Source of the DNA: Mycolicibacterium monacense
GTDB taxonomy: Bacteria > Actinomycetota > Actinomycetes > Mycobacteriales > Mycobacteriaceae
Assembly (NCBI RefSeq): GCF_010731575.1
Contig: NZ_AP022617.1
Coordinates: forward strand, 744,001-808,000
Reading direction: 5' to 3'
Length of the DNA stretch: 64,000 nucleotides
Shown: piece by piece, positions 36,627-47,230 of the stretch
Layout: each line of letters begins with the position of its first letter
Position numbering within the stretch: position 1 is the stretch's first letter
Position numbers and translations under genes: made by a program
Notes under the pieces: generated by a model
Told to the model about the DNA's origin: nothing
The model's input: only the letters and a program-made list of their open reading frames with translations
The model's database searches: none

Positions 36627-37645
36627 GCGGATCGATCACCGACGTCGGGGGCATCCTGGTCGGCCACCACGACCGCTTGGACGCCGACGCCGCCCTGGGC
36701 AGCGGGTGGGCCAGCGGCACCACGGTCGTGCTCACCCCACCGGGCACCGTCGGGGCCGTCGACGGTCGCGGCGGTGCGCCGGGGACCCGGGAGACCGATC
36801 TGCTGGATCCGAGCAATTCGGTGCGCCATGCCGACGCCGTCGTGCTCACCGGCGGCAGCGCCTACGGGCTGGCCGCCGCCGACGGCGTGATGACGTGGCT
36901 CGAGGAGCAGGGCCGCGGGGTGGCGCTCGACGGCGGCGTGGTGCCGATCGTGCCCGCCGCGGTGATCTTCGATCTGCCGGTCGGCGGCTGGGCGTGCCGG
37001 CCGACCGCGGAGTTCGGCTACGCCGCCGCCGCGAGCGCCGGTGTCGACGTCGCGGTGGGGACCGTCGGCGCGGGGGTCGGGGCGCGGGCCGGCGTCCTCA
37101 AGGGCGGGGTGGGGACGGCCTCGGTGATCCTCGACGGCGGGGTGACGGTCGGCGCGATCGTCGTCGTCAACTCGGCCGGCGAGGCCTTCGACACCGCGAC
37201 CGGACTGCCGTGGATGGCCGAGTACCGGCGTGAGTTCGGACTCGTCGACCCGCCCGCCGACCAGATCGCGGCCTATGCGGGCCGCCATCAGGAGCTCAGC
37301 CCGCTCAACACCACGATCGCCGTGGTCGCCACCGATGCCGCACTCAGCCCGGCGGGCTGCCGCCGGGTGGCGGTCGCCGCGCACGACGGGCTGGCCCGCA
37401 CCCTGCGGCCGTGTCACACCCCACTCGACGGGGATACGGTGTTCGCACTGGCCACCGGTGCCGTCGAGGTGCCTCCCGACCCCACCACACCGGCGTCGAT
37501 GTCACCCGAGGTGCCGCTGATGACCGCGATCGGGGCGGCCGCGGCCGACTGTCTGGCCCGCGCCGTGATGGTCGGCGTGCTGGCCGCCGAGGGTGCGGCC
37601 GGAATACCGACGTACCGGGACCTGTTGCCCGGAGCGTTCGGGTGA
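36623..37645 (+). CDS. P1 family (DmpA-like) peptidase, Rv1333-like
   Basis: 340-aa Ntn-type hydrolase. The self-cleavage site of DmpA/BapA enzymes reads LSPLNTTIAVVATDAAL, where the Thr after Asn becomes the N-terminal nucleophile (about residues 229-230). Other family features are GSAYGLAAADGVMTWLEEQG and VGAGVGARAGVLKGGVG. Family members are L-aminopeptidase/D-esterases or beta-aminopeptidases; the substrate here is unknown. ATG overlaps the DUF2017 stop by 4 bp. Confidence 0.9.
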   Translation: MSGSITDVGGILVGHHDRLDADAALGSGWASGTTVVLTPPGTVGAVDGRGGAPGTRETDLLDPSNSVRHADAVVLTGGSAYGLAAADGVMTWLEEQGRGVALDGGVVPIVPAAVIFDLPVGGWACRPTAEFGYAAAASAGVDVAVGTVGAGVGARAGVLKGGVGTASVILDGGVTVGAIVVVNSAGEAFDTATGLPWMAEYRREFGLVDPPADQIAAYAGRHQELSPLNTTIAVVATDAALSPAGCRRVAVAAHDGLARTLRPCHTPLDGDTVFALATGAVEVPPDPTTPASMSPEVPLMTAIGAAAADCLARAVMVGVLAAEGAAGIPTYRDLLPGAFG

Positions 37646-37673
37646 GAAGTCCGTGCAGCGATAGGGGAGTGCA

Positions 37674-40054
<2,381 letters not shown>

Positions 40055-40058
<4 letters not shown>

Positions 40059-40897
40059 CCGACGCGGTGGACGATCGGCTGCTGCCCGTCGGGATCTTCG
40101 ATTCCGGTGTCGGGGGGCTCACGGTCGCGCGGGCGATCATCGACCAGCTGCCCGACGAGGACATCGTCTACGTCGGGGACACCGGCAACGGGCCGTACGG
40201 CCCGCTGACGATCCCGCAGATCCGCGCCCATGCCCTCGCGATCGGCGACGACCTCGTCGAGCGCGGCGTCAAGGCACTGGTGATCGCCTGCAACACGGCG
40301 TCGTCGGCGTGTCTGCGCGACGCCCGCGAGCGCTACGCGCCGGTTTCGGTGGTGGAGGTGATCCTGCCTGCGGTGCGCCGGGCGGTGGCCACCACCCGAA
40401 ACGGCCGCATCGGGGTGATCGGCACGGCGGCGACCATCGCGTCGGGCGCCTACCAGGACGCGTTCGCCGCCGCCCGCGACATCGAGGTCATCGGCGTCGC
40501 GTGTCCCCGGTTCGTCGACTTCGTCGAACGCGGCGTCACCAGCGGACGACAGGTCCTCGGACTGGCCGAGGGGTACCTCGAACCGCTGCAGCGCGCGGAC
40601 GTCGACACCCTCGTGCTCGGGTGCACGCACTACCCGATGCTGTCGGGTCTGATCCAGCTCGCGATGGGCGATCAGGTCACCCTGGTGTCCAGCGCGGAGG
40701 AGACCGCCAAGGATCTGCTGCGGGTGCTGACCGAACTGGACCTGCTTCGCCCGCATCCGGCCGATCCGGGGGCCACCCCGGCCACCCGGGTGTTCGAATC
40801 CACCGGCGACCCTGAGGCTTTCGCGACCCTGGCGACCCGCTTCCTCGGCCCGAGCCTGAACGGGGTGCGGCCCGTGCAACGCCGCATCGAGGCTTGA
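40055..40897 (+). CDS. murI: Glutamate racemase
   Basis: Provides D-glutamate for peptidoglycan, 280 aa. The catalytic Cys pair is in [10 protein letters not shown] (about residue 79) and LGCTHYPML (about residue 190); the substrate loop [13 protein letters not shown] is intact. GTG 40055 overlaps the rhomboid stop (GTGA). Last gene of the run mec-cysO-cysM-rhomboid-murI. Confidence 0.96.
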
Positions 40898-40979
40898 GGA
40901 TCGCCGCACCCGTGGCCGGGGACGGGAAACCCGGCGATGTTTTCGTCAACGGGGTAATGGGCATGGCAAGCTAGTGGGC

Positions 40980-41747
40980 GTGCGAATCACCGTACTCGGT
41001 TGCTCCGGCAGTGTCGTCGGGCCTGATTCGCCGGCGTCCGGATACCTGGTGACCGCGCCCGACACCCCGCCGCTGGTGCTCGATTTCGGTGGCGGCGTGC
41101 TGGGCGCGCTGCAGCGCCACGCCGACCCCAACTCGGTGTACGTGCTGCTGAGCCATCTGCACGCCGACCACTGTCTGGACCTGCCCGGGTTGTTCGTGTG
41201 GCGCAGGTACCACCCGTCGCCGGCTCCGGATCGCGGGGTGCTCTACGGTCCGGCCAACACGTGGGCCCGGTTGGGCGCCGCATCCTCACCGGAGGGCGGC
41301 GAGATCGACGACATCTCCGACATCTTCGAGGTGCGGAACTGGTCGGACAACTCCGCCGTGCAGATCGGGGCGCTGTCGGTGCTGCCGCGACTGGTCTGCC
41401 ACCCCACCGAGTCCTACGGGATGCGCCTGACCGACCCGTCCGGCGCGACGTTCGTCTACAGCGGTGACACCGGGTTCTGCGATCCGCTCATCGAACTCGC
41501 CCGCGGGGCCGATGTGTTCCTCTGCGAGGCGTCGTGGACGCATTCGCCGGAGCATCCGCCCGGACTGCATCTGTCGGGTACGGAGGCCGGCCGGGCGGCG
41601 GCGCTCGCCGGGGTCGGCGAACTGCTGCTGACCCACATCCCGCCGTGGACCTCACGCGAGGACGTGATCAGCGAGGCCAAGGCGGAGTTCGACGGTCCCG
41701 TGCACGCCGTGGTGTGCAACGAGTCGTTCGACGTCACGCATCGCTGA
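40980..41747 (+). CDS. cAMP phosphodiesterase, Rv1339-like metallo-beta-lactamase fold
   Basis: 255-aa metallo-beta-lactamase-fold hydrolase with the metal motif LSHLHADHCLDLPGLF and downstream ligands in YSGDTGFCD and LLLTHIPPWTSRED. Its M. tuberculosis homologue Rv1339 has been reported as an atypical class II cAMP phosphodiesterase that lowers cAMP. Chosen start GTG 40980, with CAAGCT ending 7 nt upstream; GTG 40974 would add two residues. With two cyclases in the window, this is the degrading partner of the signal (inference). Confidence 0.9.
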   Translation: MRITVLGCSGSVVGPDSPASGYLVTAPDTPPLVLDFGGGVLGALQRHADPNSVYVLLSHLHADHCLDLPGLFVWRRYHPSPAPDRGVLYGPANTWARLGAASSPEGGEIDDISDIFEVRNWSDNSAVQIGALSVLPRLVCHPTESYGMRLTDPSGATFVYSGDTGFCDPLIELARGADVFLCEASWTHSPEHPPGLHLSGTEAGRAAALAGVGELLLTHIPPWTSREDVISEAKAEFDGPVHAVVCNESFDVTHR

Positions 41748-41760
41748 CGGGGCCACCGGT

Positions 41761-41766
41761 TAGGGT
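41761..41766 (+). promoter_or_regulatory. -10 hexamer for rph
   Basis: TAGGGT ending 6 nt before GTG 41773, in a 25-bp intergenic gap; suggests an independent leaderless transcript for rph-rdgB. Confidence 0.45.
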
Positions 41767-41772
41767 TGGCCC

Positions 41773-42555
41773 GTGTCCAGACGAGAAGACGGTCGGCTTG
41801 ACGACGAGTTGCGTCCGGTGCGCATCACCCGCGGTTTCACCTCGCATCCCGCCGGTTCGGTGCTGGTCGAGTTCGGTGAGACCCGCGTGATGTGCACGGC
41901 CAGCGTCACCGAGGGAGTGCCGCGCTGGCGTAAGGGAACGGGGCAGGGCTGGCTCACCGCCGAGTACGCGATGCTGCCCGCCGCCACGCACGATCGCTCC
42001 GACCGCGAATCGGTCAAGGGCCGGGTCGGTGGCCGCACCCAGGAGATCAGCCGGTTGATCGGCCGGTCGCTGCGTGCGTGCATCGATCTGAATGCGTTGG
42101 GGGAGAACACGATCGCGATCGACTGCGATGTGCTGCAGGCCGACGGCGGCACCCGCACCGCGGCGATCACCGGTGCGTACGTCGCGCTCGCCGATGCCGT
42201 GACCTACCTCGCCGCGGCCGAGAAGCTGTCCGATCCGCGGCCGCTGTCGTGTGCGATCGCCGCGGTCAGCGTCGGCGTCGTCGACGGCCGGGTCCGCGTG
42301 GACCTGCCGTACTCGGAGGATTCGCGCGCCGAGGTCGACATGAACGTCGTCGCCACCGACACCGGCACGCTGGTGGAGATCCAGGGCACCGGTGAGGGGG
42401 CGACGTTCCCGCGCTCGACGCTGGACAAGCTGCTCGACCTCGCGCTCGCCTCCTGCGACCAGCTGTTCGTCGTGCAACGCGAAGCCCTCGACGCGCCGTA
42501 TCCCGGTGCGCTCCCCGAGCCGACGTCGCCGCCGAAGAAGGCGTTCGGAAGCTGA
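41773..42555 (+). CDS. rph: Ribonuclease PH
   Basis: Phosphorolytic 3'-5' exoribonuclease trimming tRNA 3' ends, 260 aa. Family segments: [45 protein letters not shown] and the catalytic-site [22 protein letters not shown] start; its end lies just before or within the presumed rdgB start region. Confidence 0.96.
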   Translation: MSRREDGRLDDELRPVRITRGFTSHPAGSVLVEFGETRVMCTASVTEGVPRWRKGTGQGWLTAEYAMLPAATHDRSDRESVKGRVGGRTQEISRLIGRSLRACIDLNALGENTIAIDCDVLQADGGTRTAAITGAYVALADAVTYLAAAEKLSDPRPLSCAIAAVSVGVVDGRVRVDLPYSEDSRAEVDMNVVATDTGTLVEIQGTGEGATFPRSTLDKLLDLALASCDQLFVVQREALDAPYPGALPEPTSPPKKAFGS

Positions 42556-42563
42556 CGCAACTG

Positions 42564-43154
42564 TTGGTGGCCTCACGCAACCGCAAGAAGCTGGCCGAGC
42601 TTCGGCGGGTGCTCGACACCGCGGGGGTGTCCGGGCTGACCCTGCTCTCGCTCGACGACGTCGCACCGTTCGACGAGGCGCCCGAGACCGGGGCGACGTT
42701 CGAGGAGAACGCGTTGGCCAAGGCGCGCGACGCGTTCCGCGCGACGGGTATCGCCACCATCGCCGACGACTCCGGGCTCGAGGTGGACGCGCTCAACGGG
42801 ATGCCGGGCGTGCTGTCGGCGCGCTGGGCCGGCACCCATGGGCAGGACGCTGCGAACTCCGCACTGCTGCTCGCGCAGTTGCGCGACGTTCCCGACGAGC
42901 GGCGCGGCGCAGGTTTCGTCTCGGCCTGCGCGCTGGTCGACGGCACGCACGAGGTGGTGGTCCGCGGCGTGTGGCGCGGGGCGATCACCCGGGCGCCGCG
43001 CGGGGAGGGCGGGTTCGGCTACGACCCGGTGTTCCTGCCCGAGGACTCCGATCGCACGGCCGCCGAGTTGACGCCCGCCGAAAAGGACGCCGCGTCCCAC
43101 CGCGGTCGCGCGCTCGCCCAGCTGGTCCCGGCGCTACGGGAGCTCGGCGGCTGA
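42564..43154 (+). CDS. rdgB: XTP/dITP pyrophosphatase (RdgB/HAM1)
   Basis: House-cleaning nucleotidase, about 196 aa, removing dITP and XTP. Motifs: VASRNRKKLAELRRVL, GATFEENALAKARDAF, IADDSGLEVDALNGMPGVLSA and GGFGYDPVFLP. The start is unclear: there is no ATG or GTG upstream of the conserved VASRN. TTG 42564 is used here; GTG 42567 would be shorter, and a CTG at 42552 overlapping the rph stop would restore the few residues usual in homologues. Confidence 0.93.
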   Translation: MVASRNRKKLAELRRVLDTAGVSGLTLLSLDDVAPFDEAPETGATFEENALAKARDAFRATGIATIADDSGLEVDALNGMPGVLSARWAGTHGQDAANSALLLAQLRDVPDERRGAGFVSACALVDGTHEVVVRGVWRGAITRAPRGEGGFGYDPVFLPEDSDRTAAELTPAEKDAASHRGRALAQLVPALRELGG

Positions 43155-43169
43155 GATCACGCCGCCGCG

Positions 43170-43189
43170 AGGTTTTAGATAGATAACCT
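43170..43189. promoter_or_regulatory. Inverted repeat before the MFS-winged-helix gene
   Basis: AGGTT (43170-43174), 10 nt, AACCT (43185-43189), ending 1 bp before ATG 43191. An AT-rich 20-bp element in GC-rich DNA, of the size of a MarR-type operator. A candidate site for autoregulation by the transporter's own winged-helix domain or by a separate regulator. Confidence 0.45.
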
Positions 43190-43190
43190 A

Positions 43191-45140
43191 ATGGGTAGCA
43201 TCCCCGTCGTGGCTCGGCACGGTGTGGAGACGTCAGCGGCGGATGCGGCGGCGGTGGCCGCCCGGGTCCGCCCGAACGTGCTCGTCGCCGTCCTCGCGGC
43301 CGCAGGCATCAGCGTGTCGCTGATGCAGACGCTGATCATCCCGCTGATCCCGGAACTGCCGACCCTGTTGCGGACCGGTCCGGCCAACGCATCCTGGGCC
43401 ATCACCGCGACACTGCTCACCGCGGCCGTCGCGACGCCGCTGTTCGGCCGGCTCGGCGACATCTACGGACCCAAACCCGTGCTGATGACCTGTGCGGCGC
43501 TGCTGACGGCGGGTTCGGTGATCGCGGCGGTCAGCACCTCGCTCATCCCGGTGATCGTCGGCCGCGGGCTGCAAGGATTCGGGATGCCGATCATCCCGCT
43601 GGGGATCAGCGTGCTGCGCGCGGCGGTCCCCGCCGACCGGGTGGGTTCGGCGATGGGCATCATGAGCGCCTCGCTCGGGGTGGGTGGTGCCCTGGGCCTG
43701 CCGTTGTCGGCGGTGATCGCGCAGAACTTCAACTGGCACGTGCTGTTTTGGTTCGCCGCCGGGCTCGGCGCGGCGGCCCTGATCTGCTTCGCCGTCCTGG
43801 TCCCGCCGGTCGGATCGCGAACCTCGGAACGGGTGGACCTGCTCGGTGCGGTCGGTCTGGCGGGCGGCCTGACCACGCTGCTGCTGGCGATCTCCAAGGG
43901 GCAGACCTGGGGGTGGACCAGCACGACGACGGTGAGCCTGTTCGCTGCCTCACCCGTCATCTTCGCGGTCTTCGCCTGGTGGCAGCTGCGTGCGCCCGCA
44001 CCGATCGTCGACCTGCGCACCACGGTCCGTCGGCCGGTGCTGACGACGAACCTCGCATCGGTGGGCGTGGGCTTCGGCCTGTTCGCGTTGTCGCTCGTCG
44101 CACCGCAGGTGCTCGAACTGCCGACGCAGACCGGGTACGGGCTCGGGCAGTCGATGCTGCACGCAGGTCTGTGGATGGCGCCCGGCGGGCTGGCGATGAT
44201 GGTGTCCGCACCGATCGCCGCGCGGATCGCGGCGGTCACCGGACCCCGGCTCACCCTCGTCATCGGATGCGCGATCATCTCGGTGTCCTACCTGGCCGGC
44301 CTCCAACTCCTGGACAGTCCCGTGGAGGTGCTGATCCTCAATGTCGCGGTCAGCGTCGGGGTCGGATTCGCATTCGCCTCGTTGCCCGCCCTGATCAACG
44401 CGGCGGTTCCGATCGCGGAGACCGCCGCCGCCAACGGCATCAACGCCCTGGCCCGGTCCCTGGGAACCTCGGTTTCCAGCGCCGTGATGGGCGCGGTGCT
44501 GGCCGGGATGACCACGTCGTTCGCCGGCCGGGTGCTCCCGTCGCTGGAGGGGTTCCACACCGCGCTGATCATCGCCGCCTGCGCGGCGGGCGTGGCGGGG
44601 CTGATCGCGCTGGCCATCCCGAAACCCGCTCCCGCGATCGCGCAGGTGCACTCCGAACCGGGTCCCCCCGTGCACGATCTCGAGGCGGTGCTGACGCGAC
44701 TGGGCCGGCATTCCGCACTGGGCACCTACGCCGACGGCACGTCGACGCCGTTCCTCGGGCGCCGGACCTACGTGCTGCTGACCCATCTCGAGGAGGCCGG
44801 GCCCGCATCGGTCGAGGAGATCGCCGACGCGCTGGGCGTCGATGCCGCGACGGTGGGCAGTGAGGCGTTCGTCATGCTACGCGACGGTCTCGTCGCACCG
44901 GTGGCGCAGGACAGCCCACCCGCGTGGTCGGGGCGCACGCCACGCTTCGCGCTCACCGTGGGAGGCCGGGATCGCCTGCGGCGGCAGCGGTCTCACAAGG
45001 TGGCGGGGTTGCGCCGCGCGGTCGACGGCTGGGACCACGCCGACGTCGAGGCGTTGGTCGGTTACGTCACTCGGCTGAGCGACGACATCGACGGTGCCCG
45101 CCGGGGCGTCCGGCCGGTCACAGGCCGAAGCGCGCCTTGA
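43191..45140 (+). CDS. MFS drug transporter fused to C-terminal winged-helix domain
   Basis: 649 aa. Residues 25-485 form a 13-14 helix MFS transporter of the DHA2 (EmrB/QacA) type: LFGRLGDIYGPKPVLM is motif A and VGRGLQGFGMPII the helix-4 motif. After a Pro-rich linker (about 485-500), residues about 500-640 look like a MarR-type winged helix: TYVLLTHLEEAGPASVEEIA, DALGVDAATVGSEAFVMLRD and a wing ending TPRFALTVGGRDRLRR. Transporter and regulator are normally separate genes, so the fusion is unusual. The ATG is preceded directly by an AT-rich inverted repeat and lacks a clear ribosome site. Confidence 0.88.
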   Translation: MGSIPVVARHGVETSAADAAAVAARVRPNVLVAVLAAAGISVSLMQTLIIPLIPELPTLLRTGPANASWAITATLLTAAVATPLFGRLGDIYGPKPVLMTCAALLTAGSVIAAVSTSLIPVIVGRGLQGFGMPIIPLGISVLRAAVPADRVGSAMGIMSASLGVGGALGLPLSAVIAQNFNWHVLFWFAAGLGAAALICFAVLVPPVGSRTSERVDLLGAVGLAGGLTTLLLAISKGQTWGWTSTTTVSLFAASPVIFAVFAWWQLRAPAPIVDLRTTVRRPVLTTNLASVGVGFGLFALSLVAPQVLELPTQTGYGLGQSMLHAGLWMAPGGLAMMVSAPIAARIAAVTGPRLTLVIGCAIISVSYLAGLQLLDSPVEVLILNVAVSVGVGFAFASLPALINAAVPIAETAAANGINALARSLGTSVSSAVMGAVLAGMTTSFAGRVLPSLEGFHTALIIAACAAGVAGLIALAIPKPAPAIAQVHSEPGPPVHDLEAVLTRLGRHSALGTYADGTSTPFLGRRTYVLLTHLEEAGPASVEEIADALGVDAATVGSEAFVMLRDGLVAPVAQDSPPAWSGRTPRFALTVGGRDRLRRQRSHKVAGLRRAVDGWDHADVEALVGYVTRLSDDIDGARRGVRPVTGRSAP

Positions 45141-45477
45141 GATTCTTGGTCTGGTAGTGCTCGACGATGATGCCGAGCAGCGGGATCGTGCCGGCGAGCA
45201 GCACGCCGATGGTCTTGCCGATCGGCCAGCGCACCTTCACCGCGAGGTTGGCGGTGAACAACAGGTAGGCGAAGTACACCCAGCCGTGGATGGGGGCGAC
45301 CAGCCACAGGAACGGCCAGTCCACCTTCACGATGTACTTGAGCACCATCTCCGCGCACAGCACGATCAGCCAGATACCGGTTGCCCAGGCCAGGATGCGG
45401 TAGTTGCGGACCGCCTTGGCGATGGTCTCGATGGACACTCCGGCGGGCGCGGTAGTGGGCGTCTCCGGTGCGGTCAT
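45118..45477 (-). CDS. DUF3817 family membrane protein (copy 2, Rv1342c-like)
   Basis: 119-aa protein with about three membrane helices and the hallmark FLWLVAPIHGWVYFAYLLFT. Function unknown; conserved with lprD. The ATG overlaps the lprD stop (ATGA), so the pair is coupled. It converges on the MFS gene with a 23-bp overlap of coding sequence. Confidence 0.9.
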   Translation of the reverse strand: MTAPETPTTAPAGVSIETIAKAVRNYRILAWATGIWLIVLCAEMVLKYIVKVDWPFLWLVAPIHGWVYFAYLLFTANLAVKVRWPIGKTIGVLLAGTIPLLGIIVEHYQTKNLKARFGL

Positions 45478-45854
45478 GGTGTGGTCCTGCCTTCGTTGTC
45501 GGCTTCGGCGAGATCAGCAAGGTAGGCGTTGTACTCGCGCAGCGCGGGGTCGTCGTCCGGGGCGGGGGCGGCGGCCGTCGTCCCGCGTTCGGGCAGCAGA
45601 TCGGCCGGGATCTCGGTGAGGGCGCCGCGCGGATTCTGCTCGGGCGGGGCTTCTTCGTAGCGGACGAACTTGTAGTACGCGTACACGCAGAACCCGGCGA
45701 ACATGGGCCACTGCAGCGCGTAGCCGAGGTTCTGGAACGAGCCCGTCGTCGACTCCCAGCGGGTCCACTGCCACCACGCGAGCGCGAGGCAGCCGGCGGC
45801 GGCCGCCACGACCAGCAGGATCAGCGCCGGTCTCCTACGCCGTGTAGTGGACAC
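45474..45854 (-). CDS. lprD: LprD-like membrane/lipoprotein (Rv1343c)
   Basis: 126-aa protein with a basic N-terminus, a membrane segment containing a lipobox-like AAAAGC at about residues 16-21, a second hydrophobic helix (LGYALQWPMFAGFCVYAYY) and a cytosolic tail with NPRGALTEIP and DPALREYNAYLADLAEAD. Function unknown. GTG 45854 chosen: TACCGT ends 6 nt upstream (leaderless), and the N-terminus matches Rv1343c. Its 5' end overlaps the 3' end of the endonuclease gene by 20 bp. Confidence 0.88.
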   Translation of the reverse strand: MSTTRRRRPALILLVVAAAAGCLALAWWQWTRWESTTGSFQNLGYALQWPMFAGFCVYAYYKFVRYEEAPPEQNPRGALTEIPADLLPERGTTAAAPAPDDDPALREYNAYLADLAEADNEGRTTP

Positions 45855-46605
45855 GGTTCCACGGTACCGCTTGGTCCTTGGGGCCGACGAACTCATCGAG
45901 ACGTGCGGTGGCGGCTTTCCGGTAGACGGAGACGATGTGTGGGCTCGACCTGGTCCATGGAATCGCGAGGCTGTCGAGGGCGGCGGTGAACAAACCGAGG
46001 ATGTCCTCGGACCTATTAGAGAAGTGGTAGCGAATACTGGCGACGCCGCGGTCGTTGGCGACCACGCGGCAACCGTCGCTGTGTATCAGACCCATTACAA
46101 ACTCTTGGGTTGCTTGATCGACGAGTGTCTGCTGCCACGGCTCCAGCACAATGGCCCGTTGGTGTTTCCGGCCTACACCGTGCTGGGGAAAGAAGCACGG
46201 CCAGTGTTTTGAGTAAAGCGATACTTCGACGCACCCGGCGCGTTGCAGCGAAGCAGCGCGTTGGCTCGGCATCAGTAAGTTGATGGCTTCCCGACACCGC
46301 GTGATGATCGAAGGGTATTTGTCATCCAAGGTGATGCGGAGCCGCCATACGCGCCCACTCCGGGAAATGCATCCGTCGCCTAGGTATAGACCGAGCAGAT
46401 AGCAGTAGGGCTCCGCGAGAACGCTTGTGAAGTCATGACTGGTGCCGCACGGCGTGCCGTCACTGAGCCTCGGCCGCCGCTGGTCGCGGCGCCAATCGCG
46501 TACGGTCGTCCGCGGTATGCCCAACTCGCGCGCGATCTGACTGTTGTTCTTCCCAATTGTGAAGAGGCGCTTCGCCGCATCGTATTGAGCCGCTGACCAC
46601 ACCAT
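45835..46605 (-). CDS. LAGLIDADG endonuclease with N-terminal helix-turn-helix
   Basis: 256-aa free-standing homing-type endonuclease. Residues 1-40 form a helix-turn-helix (YDAAKRLFTIGKNNSQIARE, then LGIPRTTVRDWRRDQRRP). Two LAGLIDADG helices follow: YLLGLYLGDGCISRSG (about residue 70) and FVMGLIHSDGCRVV (about residue 170), so it can act as a monomer; both acidic residues are present. ATG 46605 was chosen for its ribosome site GAGGG 5 nt upstream. Base composition is clearly lower in GC than the neighbours, a sign of transfer. It is divergent from a tRNA-Leu 77 bp away and is not inside an intron or intein. Confidence 0.85.
   Translation of the reverse strand: MVWSAAQYDAAKRLFTIGKNNSQIARELGIPRTTVRDWRRDQRRPRLSDGTPCGTSHDFTSVLAEPYCYLLGLYLGDGCISRSGRVWRLRITLDDKYPSIITRCREAINLLMPSQRAASLQRAGCVEVSLYSKHWPCFFPQHGVGRKHQRAIVLEPWQQTLVDQATQEFVMGLIHSDGCRVVANDRGVASIRYHFSNRSEDILGLFTAALDSLAIPWTRSSPHIVSVYRKAATARLDEFVGPKDQAVPWNRVHYTA
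45861..45866 (-). promoter_or_regulatory. -10 hexamer for lprD inside the endonuclease gene
   Basis: TACCGT on the minus strand, 6 nt before GTG 45854. It lies within the coding end of the upstream homing-endonuclease gene, so that gene overlaps the lprD promoter. Confidence 0.4.
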
Positions 46606-46667
46606 CGCCTCCCTCGTAATGGGCACAGCGTAAAGACCGCCACCGACAGCTCGTAGCGTTCGGACGG

Positions 46668-46673
46668 TACGAT
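46668..46673 (+). promoter_or_regulatory. -10 hexamer for tRNA-Leu
   Basis: TACGAT, 9 nt before the tRNA 5' end; -35 is weak (CCGACA with a long spacer). Confidence 0.4.
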
Positions 46674-46682
46674 GGCCACGCT

Positions 46683-46766
46683 GCGGGCGTGGCGAAACAG
46701 GTATACGCGCGGTCTTTAGGTGTCCGTGCTCGAAAGAGCGTGTGGGTTCGAGTCCCTCCGCCCGCA
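46683..46766 (+). tRNA. leu tRNA: tRNA-Leu (anticodon UAG)
   Basis: 84-nt class II tRNA. The acceptor stem GCGGGCG pairs with CGCCCGC, then discriminator A. D stem GCG/CGC is intact, anticodon TAG is at 46717-46719 after T33, the variable arm GCTC-GAAA-GAGC is perfect, and the T loop is TTCGAGT. CCA is not encoded directly after the discriminator (ACTCCA). Two U.U mispairs occur, in the anticodon stem (46713/46723) and the T stem (46743/46757). It may be functional or decaying; the conserved architecture supports the call. Confidence 0.88.
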
Positions 46767-46772
46767 CTCCAT

Positions 46773-46803
46773 GTCACCGGACCAGGCACCATGGCCTGGT
46801 GAC
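46773..46803 (+). terminator. Hairpins after tRNA-Leu
   Basis: Two mutually exclusive stems share the 3' arm: GTCACC (46773-46778) with GGTGAC (46798-46803), and ACCAGG (46781-46786) with CCTGGT (46795-46800). No U tract. May end the tRNA transcript or shape the DoxX message, whose GTG lies in the 3' arm. Confidence 0.35.
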
Positions 46804-47230
46804 ACTCCTCCGCCTGACCGCCCGGGTGCTTCTCGGCGCGTCCCTTCTCTTCGCGGGGATCGGTCACCTGACGTTCGCCCGCACCGACTTCTACGCCCAG
46901 GTTCCGCCCTGGCTGCCACTGGACGTCGACCTCGTGGTGATCGCCTCGGGTGTCGTGGAGATCGCGCTCGGCGTCGCGCTGATCGTGCTGCATCGGTGGC
47001 GGGTCCCGCTCGGCTGGATCACCGCCGCGTTCTTCGTGCTGGTGTTCCCGGGCAACATCTCCCAGTACCTCACCCACACCGACGCGTTCGGCCTCGACTC
47101 CGACCGCGACCGCGCTGTCCGACTGCTCTTCCAGCCGGTCCTCGTGGTCTGGGCGTTGTGGTCGACCGGCGCCTGGGCGGCCTGGCGCCGGCGCGCGTCG
47201 GCCGAGGAGGATCCGCATGTCCGGGCGTGA
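46799..47230 (+). CDS. DoxX family membrane protein
   Basis: 143-aa protein with four predicted membrane helices. The DoxX-type first segment is LLRLTARVLLGASLLFAGIG, followed by VIASGVVEIALGVALIVL. DoxX proteins occur in thiosulfate:quinone oxidoreductases and, in M. tuberculosis, in a membrane oxidoreductase complex with SodA; this one lacks such neighbours, so the role is unknown. GTG 46799 is the first start giving a family-like N-terminus. Overlaps the DUF309 gene by 14 bp. Confidence 0.82.
   Translation: MTLLRLTARVLLGASLLFAGIGHLTFARTDFYAQVPPWLPLDVDLVVIASGVVEIALGVALIVLHRWRVPLGWITAAFFVLVFPGNISQYLTHTDAFGLDSDRDRAVRLLFQPVLVVWALWSTGAWAAWRRRASAEEDPHVRA

Noticed and set aside
45835..46800. Prophage or integrative element attachment at tRNA-Leu
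   Set aside because: No integrase, no duplicated tRNA 3' end and no phage genes nearby; only the endonuclease gene is present.
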